Below, piece after piece: positions 1 to 5,415 of a DNA stretch of 5,879 bases. The stretch covers positions 1 to 5,879 of the forward strand of contig JAQWBK010000090.1 of the NCBI GenBank assembly GCA_028706415.1, given 5' to 3'. The translations under genes and the position numbers were made by a program. Numbering within the stretch: position 1 is the first letter of the stretch; each line of letters opens with the position of its first letter. The notes below the pieces were generated by a model, which was not told the origin of the DNA, did not search any database, and saw nothing but the letters and a program-made list of their open reading frames with translations. Source of the stretch: Oscillospiraceae bacterium (GTDB lineage Bacteria > Bacillota > Clostridia > Oscillospirales > Acutalibacteraceae).

Positions 1-82
1 TAATTACGGCAATAGCCGTTTGTTCCGAGCTTGTCCGTTATCGCCCCCTTTGGCTCTACCGTTTCACTTTTGCTGCGGGTGA
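1..82. other. Unassigned sequence upstream of recombinase remnant
   Basis: This stretch is more GC-rich than its surroundings. It is open in one forward frame (from position 3 to a stop at 105-107) and in one reverse frame, but neither short translation resembles a family I can name. The recombinase reading frame that follows has a stop at 80-82, so the join between this sequence and the recombinase homology at about 83-104 looks like a deletion or insertion scar. It could be the edge of a neighbouring mobile-element gene cut by the window. Confidence 0.3.
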
Positions 83-520
83 AAGCGGCTTGCCTACTGT
101 AATTTAGAAGAATTAGACATTCTTCCTTTACAGTATATATATGAAGATAATGTTTCGGGTAAAATATCTGATGAGCGCTTTGATAAGCTATCCTGCGAAT
201 ACGAAACAGAACAGAAGGATTTACAAGAACAGGTTGCACGGTTAGAAATAGAGGTGATCGCAGGTGAAGAAAAGGCTGTTAACATTGAACAGTTTCTTAT
301 TACGGTCAGAAGATACACAAATATTGAAGAGCTTACGCCAACCACTGTAAATGAATTTATCAGCAAGATAGTCATTTACACAACCGATAAGAGTAGCGGC
401 AAGCGTAGGCAACAAATCGATATTTACTACAGTGCTGTAGGTATTGTGAATATTCCGACTCCTGAAGAATTAGAACAATTTCGATTGGAATGCAAAGCCA
501 TTCAGCAAAGGACGGCGTAG
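83..520 (+). pseudogene. C-terminal remnant of a large serine recombinase (TnpX-like, DUF4368 tail)
   Basis: The open frame runs from just after an in-frame stop (80-82) to TAG at 518-520, about 145 codons. Its start matches the coiled-coil region of clostridial large serine recombinases (YEDNVSGKISDERF, then a Glu/Gln-rich helix). Its second half matches the DUF4368 C-terminal domain (VNIEQFL...RRYTNIEELTP, then FISKIVIY, then DKSSGKRRQQIDIYY). Intact relatives have roughly 500-700 residues, with an N-terminal catalytic serine resolvase domain, a recombinase domain and a zinc ribbon. All of these are missing here, so the fragment cannot recombine DNA. A GTG at 254 could start an 88-residue peptide, but it lies inside the conserved helix and has no reason to be a true start. 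I read it as the relic of a Tn4451- or ICE-like element. Family assignment is from recognised motifs, not a search. Confidence 0.85.
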
Positions 521-530
521 CAAATGCTAC

Positions 531-585
531 ACCGCCCATACATAAGGCTAATACTTCCTTATCAAAGCCACCCTAATCCGGCGGT
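531..585 (+). repeat. Nested inverted repeats after recombinase remnant (possible weak terminator)
   Basis: An outer pair accgcc (531-536) / ggcggt (580-585) encloses an inner pair ataagg (542-547) / ccttat (557-562). A T-rich stretch follows (ttatttta). This could be a degraded terminator or the element's right end. The arms are only 6 bp each and the loops are long, so chance is possible. Confidence 0.3.
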
Positions 586-616
586 TTATTTTATGCTTTA
601 TGGGGATTTCTTTATT

Positions 617-664
617 ATGAACTTCCGGGTTCAATACCCCGCGGCTTGCCGCGGGGTAGTTCAT
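617..664. repeat. GC-rich REP-like nested hairpin between convergent genes
   Basis: A perfect 10-bp stem (taccccgcgg at 635-644, ccgcggggta at 649-658) closes on the tetraloop CTTG. It is flanked by a second inverted pair, atgaact (617-623) and agttcat (658-664). It sits between the ends of the rightward recombinase remnant and the leftward sortase operon, directly beyond the last stop codon. No T-run follows on either strand, so it is not a textbook intrinsic terminator, although it could stall polymerase or protect the 3' end of the leftward transcript. Its form (GC-rich palindrome, short loop, adjacent GTAG/CTAC tetranucleotide) resembles dispersed REP elements mobilised by Y1-type transposases. 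That resemblance is an inference. Confidence 0.6.
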
Positions 665-1497
665 TTCTTAGCTTTCAGTGCGTCTTTGCGAAGCTTTTTT
701 ACCAGCGGCATTAATGCGAAACCCAGTACAGCTGCAAATAATCCGCTGACAAGCATCCATATCAGGGATGATTGTATTATTGAAACAAAAAGATTTTTAG
801 TGTGATCGGGGGTTAGGTTAATTTTCCGGTGTGGCCCCTGGATTAAGAAGAAAAGCGGAAACGGGATTACCATTAATGCCGATGCAAAAAGACTGTATAT
901 ACAGTACCGAATTGCACGATGCTTGAATCTATAGATTGTGAACAGAAACATTGTCAGCAAAATTAGCAGAACAGAAATTCCAAGCAGCAAATAGGTAAAT
1001 GTGTTATCAAACAACCGCCTGATAGATGCGAAACTCTTTATAAAGGGCAGGCTGATGTGACGTTCATATTCCACGATGCAATAATCGGTAAGAGTATCGA
1101 TATTGGTATCGGATATTTTAATATCTTTCTTCTCGGCGTACTCGGTGAATCTTTTAAGTAGAATATCATGTACTCGGGATGAATCATATGAATAATCAAT
1201 ACCGGTTAAAACTGCATGGAGGCTTGCCCGAGTGTCCTCCATAATGATGTATCTGTTGAAAAGGTCGTCAAAAACCTCTTCCGGCATTCCACTTGGGGGG
1301 GCAATATCATCCTTTAATGTTTTTGTGAGCGAACCGATTATCGAATCGAAGTATTCATTGTCCATTTTATTCGTAATATAATTAATATTAAATATGGTAA
1401 GCTGCAGGCTTATACTTATAACCAACAGTGAAATGCAAATCATCATTAAAAACGATATAATTCCACTGATAATGCTTTGTATGTTAATTGGTTTCAT
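661..1497 (-). CDS. Four-pass membrane protein of sortase operon, unknown function
   Basis: I do not recognise a named family in this 278-residue protein. Hydrophobicity suggests four membrane spans at about residues 11-34, 167-189, 196-219 and 236-264. A large loop (about 35-166), rich in charged residues and predicted to be helical, lies between spans 1 and 2. The basic segment between spans 2 and 3 (RFKHR) and the Lys/Arg-rich C-terminus (KKLRKDALKAKK) would be cytoplasmic by the positive-inside rule, which places the large loop outside the cell. The ATG is preceded by AAAGGA about 10 nt upstream, which supports this start. It is the last gene of the leftward operon, 45 bp after the sortase, and the REP-like hairpin follows its stop. 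Co-transcription suggests it helps the sortase or its substrate (export, presentation or sensing), but nothing in the sequence proves a role. Confidence 0.8.
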   Translation of the reverse strand: MKPINIQSIISGIISFLMMICISLLVISISLQLTIFNINYITNKMDNEYFDSIIGSLTKTLKDDIAPPSGMPEEVFDDLFNRYIIMEDTRASLHAVLTGIDYSYDSSRVHDILLKRFTEYAEKKDIKISDTNIDTLTDYCIVEYERHISLPFIKSFASIRRLFDNTFTYLLLGISVLLILLTMFLFTIYRFKHRAIRYCIYSLFASALMVIPFPLFFLIQGPHRKINLTPDHTKNLFVSIIQSSLIWMLVSGLFAAVLGFALMPLVKKLRKDALKAKK

Positions 1498-1542
1498 GAG
1501 ACCCGTTTCCTTTCAGGAATGAATGATAAAAACGAGGTTGTT

Positions 1543-2217
1543 CTATGGTTGCGGGGTAATAACCGGCCCGGCAATCTTATCTCCATATACGAAAAACCGT
1601 TTTGAGGTAAGCCCCAATGTATTAAAAGGATAACAGGTGTATAAGATCAGCTGCTCCTTCTGCTGTGATAGATTATATGCACTTTTATCGGAGGAATCGG
1701 CAATTTTCGATTCGGTTACTTCATATTTGTAAATACCGTAATTTGTGGTAATGGTAATAATATTACCGGGTTTGACATATTGAAGTTTATTAAATTGCCC
1801 GTTATTATGCCCCCCAATAAGCAGTGGGCGACCATAACCCGGTATGGTGCTGCCGATGTATTGGCCAACACCTTTTTTGAGTACAGCACTGCTGTCCCCG
1901 AAATATAAGTCGGTGACCATTTCGGCCGATTCGATTTCCAGACGGGCATAATGAGTGCCGTAGGTCGGCATTTCCACCAGTTTTTCATCAACCGTAGTAG
2001 CATTTGGATTGCCCGAATCATTTTCCTTGAAAATGGTCGCAATTCGTGATGAATAGTCGGGCTTATTATCCGAAATGATAAGATTTAATGAAGAGATGAC
2101 AGGTTTCAAAACAGGCGCAAACGCAAAATATAAAACCGCATAACCTATCACAGAAAAGAGCAACGGCATAAGGAAATACGCCATTGCTCTTTTATTATTT
2201 AGCGTAAAGGGGTTCAT
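1543..2217 (-). CDS. Sortase, class D-like transpeptidase
   Basis: This 224-residue protein should cleave a C-terminal sorting signal at the outer membrane face and attach the cleaved protein to an amine acceptor through a thioester intermediate. The N-terminus carries a membrane anchor (about residues 12-36). A linker follows, then the sortase beta-barrel (about 88-212). The catalytic triad is visible: His137 in LLIGGHNN, Cys195 in LILYTCYPF (the TLxTC-type motif) and Arg207 in SKRFFVYG. Length, the IPGYGRPLLIGGHN segment and the CYPF motif fit class D sortases better than class A or B; this subclass call is by memory of the family. Its ATG overlaps the stop of the upstream substrate gene as ATGA, and its own Shine-Dalgarno site is weak, so translational coupling is likely. 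No intact motif appears to be missing, so it should be active. Confidence 0.92.
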   Translation of the reverse strand: MNPFTLNNKRAMAYFLMPLLFSVIGYAVLYFAFAPVLKPVISSLNLIISDNKPDYSSRIATIFKENDSGNPNATTVDEKLVEMPTYGTHYARLEIESAEMVTDLYFGDSSAVLKKGVGQYIGSTIPGYGRPLLIGGHNNGQFNKLQYVKPGNIITITTNYGIYKYEVTESKIADSSDKSAYNLSQQKEQLILYTCYPFNTLGLTSKRFFVYGDKIAGPVITPQP

Positions 2218-2765
2218 CTTTCAAAAAGCTTTGCTTTGCGAGCGGCAACAAAGCAACCGGCAATGAGAACAAAAACGATACCCGAGAAAACAACCAGCGA
2301 TGTAGTGTTGGGACCGGTTACCTTAAGAGCTGGCTCGTCTGTTGCAACCAACTGGCCATCGGCAAGAATGCTGATGGTGTTTTTAGCGGAATCAACCGCA
2401 ACGGTCAAGCCCACGACTTCGGCCGCCTTATAAATCTTGTCAAGCAAAGCAGTTCTTTCGGTGCTGGTTAGATCCTCAATTTTTGTTATACCGGCGTTCT
2501 TAATAATATCGTTAGCATCTTTTACATGCCCAACAACAGCATCGGCCTGGACGGCGGTAACCGTAACATCATCCCTGAGGAGATAATTTTCTGCCTGATT
2601 AAGCAGGTCGGTAGGAAGCGAGACAAGTTTACCGTCAATTTTAACACTGGTTTTCAGTGCATCCATAACTTTTTTTTTGTTGGTATCAAGCCCCGCAGCC
2701 GAAGCGCTAATGCAAACAGCGGTCACCAAAGCAATGCAAATTATAGCTGTAATAATCTTTTTCAT
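2214..2765 (-). CDS. Secreted, C-terminally anchored probable sortase substrate (LKVTG signal)
   Basis: The 183-residue product starts with a classical signal peptide (MKKIITAIICIALVTAV...ASA, cleavage near residue 23). It ends with a sorting-signal layout: L147-K-V-T-G151, a hydrophobic span (about 154-175) and a basic tail (RKAK). The motif is LPXTG-like with Lys where Pro is usual. The mature region (about 24-145) is mostly helical in appearance and ends in a short strand-rich stretch (TVAVD...TISILADGQLV). I recognise no catalytic motif. The start is fixed by AAGGAGA at 2774-2780, 8 nt before ATG; an in-frame extension to 2849 would run through the promoter leader and bury the signal peptide. 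It is the first gene of the operon and overlaps the sortase by 4 bp. I infer that it is the dedicated substrate of that sortase. The exact surface role is unknown. Confidence 0.85.
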   Translation of the reverse strand: MKKIITAIICIALVTAVCISASAAGLDTNKKKVMDALKTSVKIDGKLVSLPTDLLNQAENYLLRDDVTVTAVQADAVVGHVKDANDIIKNAGITKIEDLTSTERTALLDKIYKAAEVVGLTVAVDSAKNTISILADGQLVATDEPALKVTGPNTTSLVVFSGIVFVLIAGCFVAARKAKLFER

Positions 2766-2773
2766 TTTAAAAG

Positions 2774-2780
2774 TCTCCTT
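2774..2780 (-). promoter_or_regulatory. Shine-Dalgarno site deciding the start of the sortase substrate
   Basis: On the minus strand AAGGAGA lies 8 nt upstream of the ATG at 2765-2763. This is near-consensus and selects the signal-peptide start over upstream in-frame ATGs. Confidence 0.85.
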
Positions 2781-2853
2781 GATTAGTAGTGTTAAAACAC
2801 GAAATAACATATTCATGTTTTGCAGATGAAACCTCTTTATCCATTTCAAATTG

Positions 2854-2862
2854 ATTATACCA
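2854..2862 (-). promoter_or_regulatory. Extended -10 promoter of the sortase operon
   Basis: The minus strand reads TGG-TATAAT, a perfect -10 hexamer with the TGn extension. A good -35 is not evident at 17 bp (attaat), which is compatible with an extended -10 promoter of the housekeeping sigma factor. Transcription would begin near 2847 and leave a leader of about 80 nt before the ATG at 2765. Confidence 0.65.
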
Positions 2863-3087
2863 TAATTATATAGTAAATTAATAAAAAGTGCAATTATTAT
2901 TTGGCATTAATATGCCTAAAAAGGTCGACCGAAATTTATCAATAATGCCAAAAAAATTGCCAAAAACGATTTAAAAAGAAAAAACATTATTTATCCCGGT
3001 GCTTTGCCAACAAGTCACACAAAAAGGTTTCCGAGATTATTATATATGATATGTAGTTAAAAAGCAATATAAAAGCCAATTTTATAA
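2863..3087. other. AT-rich intergenic stretch with an inverted repeat
   Basis: No convincing gene is present on either strand between the sortase-operon promoter and the IS256 fragment. The stretch is strongly AT-rich. It contains the perfect 10-bp inverted pair tttggcatta (2900-2909) / taatgccaaa (2943-2952), a short palindrome ggtcgacc (2923-2930) within the loop, and a further TTGCCAAAAA copy just after. This lies upstream of the promoter at 2854-2862, where an operator could sit, but no regulator is encoded in the window. The left copy of a 12-bp direct repeat (3024-3035) is also here. Confidence 0.4.
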
Positions 3088-3379
3088 GCATATGTCAGCT
3101 ACAATGACATTAAAAAGCTGATGGCGGATTTGAAGCTGGTATATCAGGCCACCACAGAAGAAGAGGGCATGAATGCTTTGATGCGTTTCAAGCAAGCCTG
3201 GGGCAAGTTCTATCCGTCATGCGTAAAAAGTTGGGAAGATAATTTGGACATTCTCTCCACATTTTTTGCATATCCGCCGGAAGTGCGGCGAATCATATAC
3301 ACGACAAATATAATTGAGAGATTGAACCGCCAATTTCGTAATACTAATATCCGACTAAAATATTGATAAGGTTTCCGAG
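3024..3379. repeat. 12-bp direct repeat flanking the IS256 fragment
   Basis: The sequence aaggtttccgag occurs at 3024-3035 and again at 3368-3379, immediately after the truncated transposase stop. ATT follows directly at the left copy and after one extra G at the right copy. It is longer than the 8-9 bp target duplications usual for IS256-family insertion, so it may mark a recombination or slippage deletion rather than a simple target site. Confidence 0.45.
3088..3366 (+). pseudogene. IS256-family (mutator-type) transposase fragment
   Basis: The frame opens after a stop at 3085-3087 and closes with TGA at 3364-3366, giving about 92 codons of a protein that is normally about 390-410 residues. 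The order of motifs is diagnostic for the IS256 family: YNDIKKLMADLKLVYQATTEEE, then WGKFYP, then SW.DNLD.LSTFFAYP, then R.IIYTTNIIERLNRQFR. The Glu in TTNIIE probably corresponds to the third catalytic acidic residue. The two catalytic aspartates and the N-terminal DNA-binding region are absent, and the protein breaks off just after NRQFR where intact relatives continue for about 50 residues. An ATG at 3121 lies within conserved sequence, so it is not a genuine gene start. I conclude it is an inactive relic. Confidence 0.88.
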
Positions 3380-3655
3380 GATTTTTTGTGTCGGGCAAGG
3401 CCGACGACGCAGGCGGGCTGGCACCCGGCAAGGAGGAGAACAAAGCCCGGTGCAAAAAAGACCGGAATGATGTTAAGGATTTAGTCGGATATTAGTATAA
3501 AATCACCAACAACAAGTCATCCTTTACCAACGATTCCACTCGGGAGAACGGCCAATACAGGCAAAGCAACTATATGATTTTATTCGCAAATCCTCTGCTT
3601 ATTTCCTATATTCCAGTCTGAATCGAACATCTGTTACACAAAATATTACGCCGTG
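3367..3655. other. Gene-free debris with a GC-rich patch
   Basis: This stretch holds no supportable gene. Positions about 3389-3455 are roughly 70 percent G+C, unlike the AT-rich DNA on both sides, and start directly after the right copy of the 12-bp repeat. Two forward frames stay open across the patch for 30-40 codons, one ending at TAG near 3493, but neither lacks or shows features that identify a protein. From about 3500 to 3655 the sequence returns to ordinary composition with stops in all frames. It probably consists of fragments of other mobile or repeated sequences. Confidence 0.4.
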
Positions 3656-3823
3656 CCAACCAAGATTTCGGGCTGTTTTCGTGCCGCTGACGGCGGGGAA
3701 GTTTTTGCCACTCTTAAAAGTTATACCTCAACTTTGCGCGAACATGGTATGAATATTTTCAATGGTATTAGGGACGCTTTTTCCAATAATACGGTTTTGT
3801 TCGCTCCAATGGGGGTTGAATAG
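3656..3823 (+). pseudogene. IS66-like transposase C-terminal fragment
   Basis: About 55 codons ending in TAG at 3821-3823 read PTKISGCFRAADGGEVF, then LKSYTSTLREHGMNIFNGIRDAF. This matches the end of IS66-family transposases, where the pattern K-[IV]-SGCFR, an ..R/K-SYISTxRKxG segment and a short helix follow the last catalytic residue. The frame has a stop at 3575, and the sequence between that and about 3655 does not resemble the family, so the catalytic core is gone. It lies about 30 bp upstream of the next promoter. The family call rests on memory of the motif and the fragment is short. Confidence 0.6.
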
Positions 3824-3856
3824 TTACCTGTCGATATATAATATAGTTTATTTTAA

Positions 3857-3885
3857 TTGAAATATCTAGGAGTATGTTGTATAAT
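3857..3885 (+). promoter_or_regulatory. Sigma-70/SigA-type promoter of the coiled-coil operon
   Basis: TTGAAA (3857-3862) and TATAAT (3880-3885) are separated by exactly 17 bp. This is one mismatch from consensus at -35 and perfect at -10. Transcription should start near 3892, giving a leader of about 60 nt before the GTG start at 3951. It lies directly downstream of the IS66-like remnant. Confidence 0.8.
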
Positions 3886-3938
3886 GACTTTAAATGTCGG
3901 CGCACTGTATGCACCTTCCTGTCCGATCAAAAAAATAA

Positions 3939-3945
3939 GGGGGAA
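3939..3945 (+). promoter_or_regulatory. Shine-Dalgarno site supporting the GTG start
   Basis: A G-rich AGGGGGA-type site ends about 6-7 nt before GTG at 3951. It supports a non-ATG start; no ATG in this frame lies between it and codon 12. Confidence 0.7.
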
Positions 3946-3950
3946 TTTTC

Positions 3951-5309
3951 GTGGAGGCTTTGAAGTTGTTTTTTTCCAGCGATATGTTTTTAACAGCTGT
4001 CATTATAGCAGGTGTTATATTAATATTGTTTATCTTTTTGCTAATTCAGGAAAGAATGAATCAAAAAGCCCGTGAAAACTTGATGAAAGATCTGGTGGAA
4101 ACGCAGGAAACGATTTTTAATAATGCTGCCGTTCTTCTTTCAAACAAGCTTACAAACTACACCGACACCGTTCTTCTTGAAAAAGTGAACAGCATTTATA
4201 CAAAGCTGTTATCCGAAAATCTGTTTCCCGCGGTCAACGAGGCGTCAATAAAAATGACCGAGCTCAACGAATCGGTTGTAATGCGCCAGGAAGAGGGCTT
4301 GGTCCAGATTGCCGATGTTCTTGCAGAGTTGTTTGCTGCCAAAACCCGCGAATACATCGAACAAGAGGCGGTAATTATTTCCTCACTCCAAGAATCGACT
4401 TCAATGTTTTCGAAGGAGCTTTCAAATATCACAAATATCGTGAATGAGCTTTCACAGCGGTACAGTAATGTATATGAACAGGCAAACGAGATTGCCACCA
4501 CGGTATCGTCGGCGTCCGAGCTGCTAAGCACAAAGGTTGAAAAGATGGGAGATATGTTTGACGGCACGGCGCAATCGATCGCAATTATGCAGTCCAGCGT
4601 TCTTGAAAGCAAGGATATCGTAAACGCCATGTCCCAGACAACAGCGCAGGTCCAACAGTTATCAAATGAAGCCGCCTCCCTTCTGTCTGAACAGAATGAA
4701 AAAACCGCCAATTTGCTTACCGATGCAATAAACACCATGCAGCAGAGTGCCCAGCTTTCTGCCAAATCGGTTGTGTCTGATCTTGGGGATCATCTTTCCA
4801 CGACCACCGATTTAATGTCAAGCACGGTTACCACCCTCAGGGATATTGTTGAACAGATTTATTCTTCCGCCAACCAGTTTTCCGAGGGGTTATCAAGCAG
4901 TTACACTAATTTCGGCGATAACATCAGCGAAAGGCTTTCAGAGGTTACGGCTTCATTTTCAGAATCAATTACCCAGCAGTGCCTCAAGGTTTCCAACAGC
5001 ACCGAAGCCTGTTCCGACAATATTTCTCAGAATTTACTTCAGCTTAACGAAGTGCTCCAAGGGAATATTTCAAACCTGCAGCTTGTTACACAGCAGCTAA
5101 ACGATAATATAAGTTCACTGTCGAAGGGTGTCGATACCTATGCAAGCAAGTTTGAAACCGGCATGGGGAACTCTGTTTCGGCAGCCCTAGGCCAGATGGA
5201 TAACTCACTGGCTGAAATCGTGAAACGGCTTGTCAAGGTTACAAGCAATATACAAGAGGCGGCCGATGCACTGCCCAAGGCGGTAAAATCGTTAAAAGAT
5301 AATATTTGA
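3951..5309 (+). CDS. Single-pass membrane protein with long cytoplasmic coiled-coil tail
   Basis: The 452-residue protein has one clear membrane span (about residues 11-32) followed by positive charges (QERMNQKAR). This orients a roughly 420-residue tail into the cytoplasm. The tail is almost entirely helical and low in Pro, Gly and aromatic residues, with Leu/Ile/Val heptad spacing and many Ser, Thr, Asn and Gln, so it should form a long coiled coil. The end (MDNSLAEIVKRL...NIQEAADALPKAV) resembles the tails of MotA/TolQ-type proteins, including ZorA of the Zorya system. However, the additional membrane helices of a MotA/ExbB domain are missing, so it is not a canonical ZorA. It starts with GTG behind a strong ribosome site and its own promoter, and leads a unit with the next gene. 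An RmuC-type nuclease or chemoreceptor is less likely, because no nuclease domain or chemoreceptor hairpin tip is visible. Function is unknown. Confidence 0.85.
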   Translation: MEALKLFFSSDMFLTAVIIAGVILILFIFLLIQERMNQKARENLMKDLVETQETIFNNAAVLLSNKLTNYTDTVLLEKVNSIYTKLLSENLFPAVNEASIKMTELNESVVMRQEEGLVQIADVLAELFAAKTREYIEQEAVIISSLQESTSMFSKELSNITNIVNELSQRYSNVYEQANEIATTVSSASELLSTKVEKMGDMFDGTAQSIAIMQSSVLESKDIVNAMSQTTAQVQQLSNEAASLLSEQNEKTANLLTDAINTMQQSAQLSAKSVVSDLGDHLSTTTDLMSSTVTTLRDIVEQIYSSANQFSEGLSSSYTNFGDNISERLSEVTASFSESITQQCLKVSNSTEACSDNISQNLLQLNEVLQGNISNLQLVTQQLNDNISSLSKGVDTYASKFETGMGNSVSAALGQMDNSLAEIVKRLVKVTSNIQEAADALPKAVKSLKDNI

Positions 5310-5415
5310 TTTGTGGTATTTCAGCTTTAATATCTAACGCTACCTTGCTTTAATGGCTTTTTAACAGGGTGTTGAGCATGTATGTTCTTTATTGTTTATA
5401 GGGGGTTGGCGGAAT
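5310..5415 (+). other. Spacer between the two genes of the rightward unit
   Basis: This 106-bp gap has no strong terminator hairpin, so read-through from the upstream promoter is plausible. A seven-codon frame (5378-5401, ATG to TAG) ends at the ribosome site of the next gene. I see no evidence that it is translated. No convincing second promoter is visible. Confidence 0.35.

Noticed and set aside
524..805. 93-codon forward frame after the recombinase remnant
   Set aside because: It runs through the hairpin and antisense into the membrane-protein gene, and its translation resembles nothing.
1716..2042. 108-codon open frame overlapping the sortase in another frame
   Set aside because: The sortase frame contains the full set of catalytic motifs. 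This frame has no family resemblance.
2766..2849. N-terminal extension of the sortase substrate to an upstream in-frame ATG
   Set aside because: It would place 28 residues before a classical signal peptide, lacks a ribosome site, and begins at about the expected transcription start. The ATG at 2765 has a near-consensus Shine-Dalgarno.
3210..3455. 81-codon minus-strand open frame over the IS256 fragment and GC-rich patch
   Set aside because: It is antisense to a clear transposase fragment and spans the break into unrelated sequence.
3857..4075. 72-codon forward frame starting at TTG 3857
   Set aside because: Its start is the -35 element of the promoter and it overlaps the coiled-coil gene out of frame. 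No family resemblance.
4196..4765. 189-codon open frame on the minus strand inside the coiled-coil gene
   Set aside because: Ser/Cys-rich translation that mirrors the codon bias of the forward gene, with no ribosome site or recognisable domain. It is an antisense shadow.
3951..5309. Methyl-accepting chemotaxis protein or RmuC interpretation
   Set aside because: There is one N-terminal span and a long helical tail, but no conserved chemoreceptor hairpin tip and no RmuC nuclease domain.
5378..5401. Seven-codon leader-peptide-like frame before the last gene
   Set aside because: It has no ribosome site, no regulatory codon run and no accompanying attenuator hairpins.
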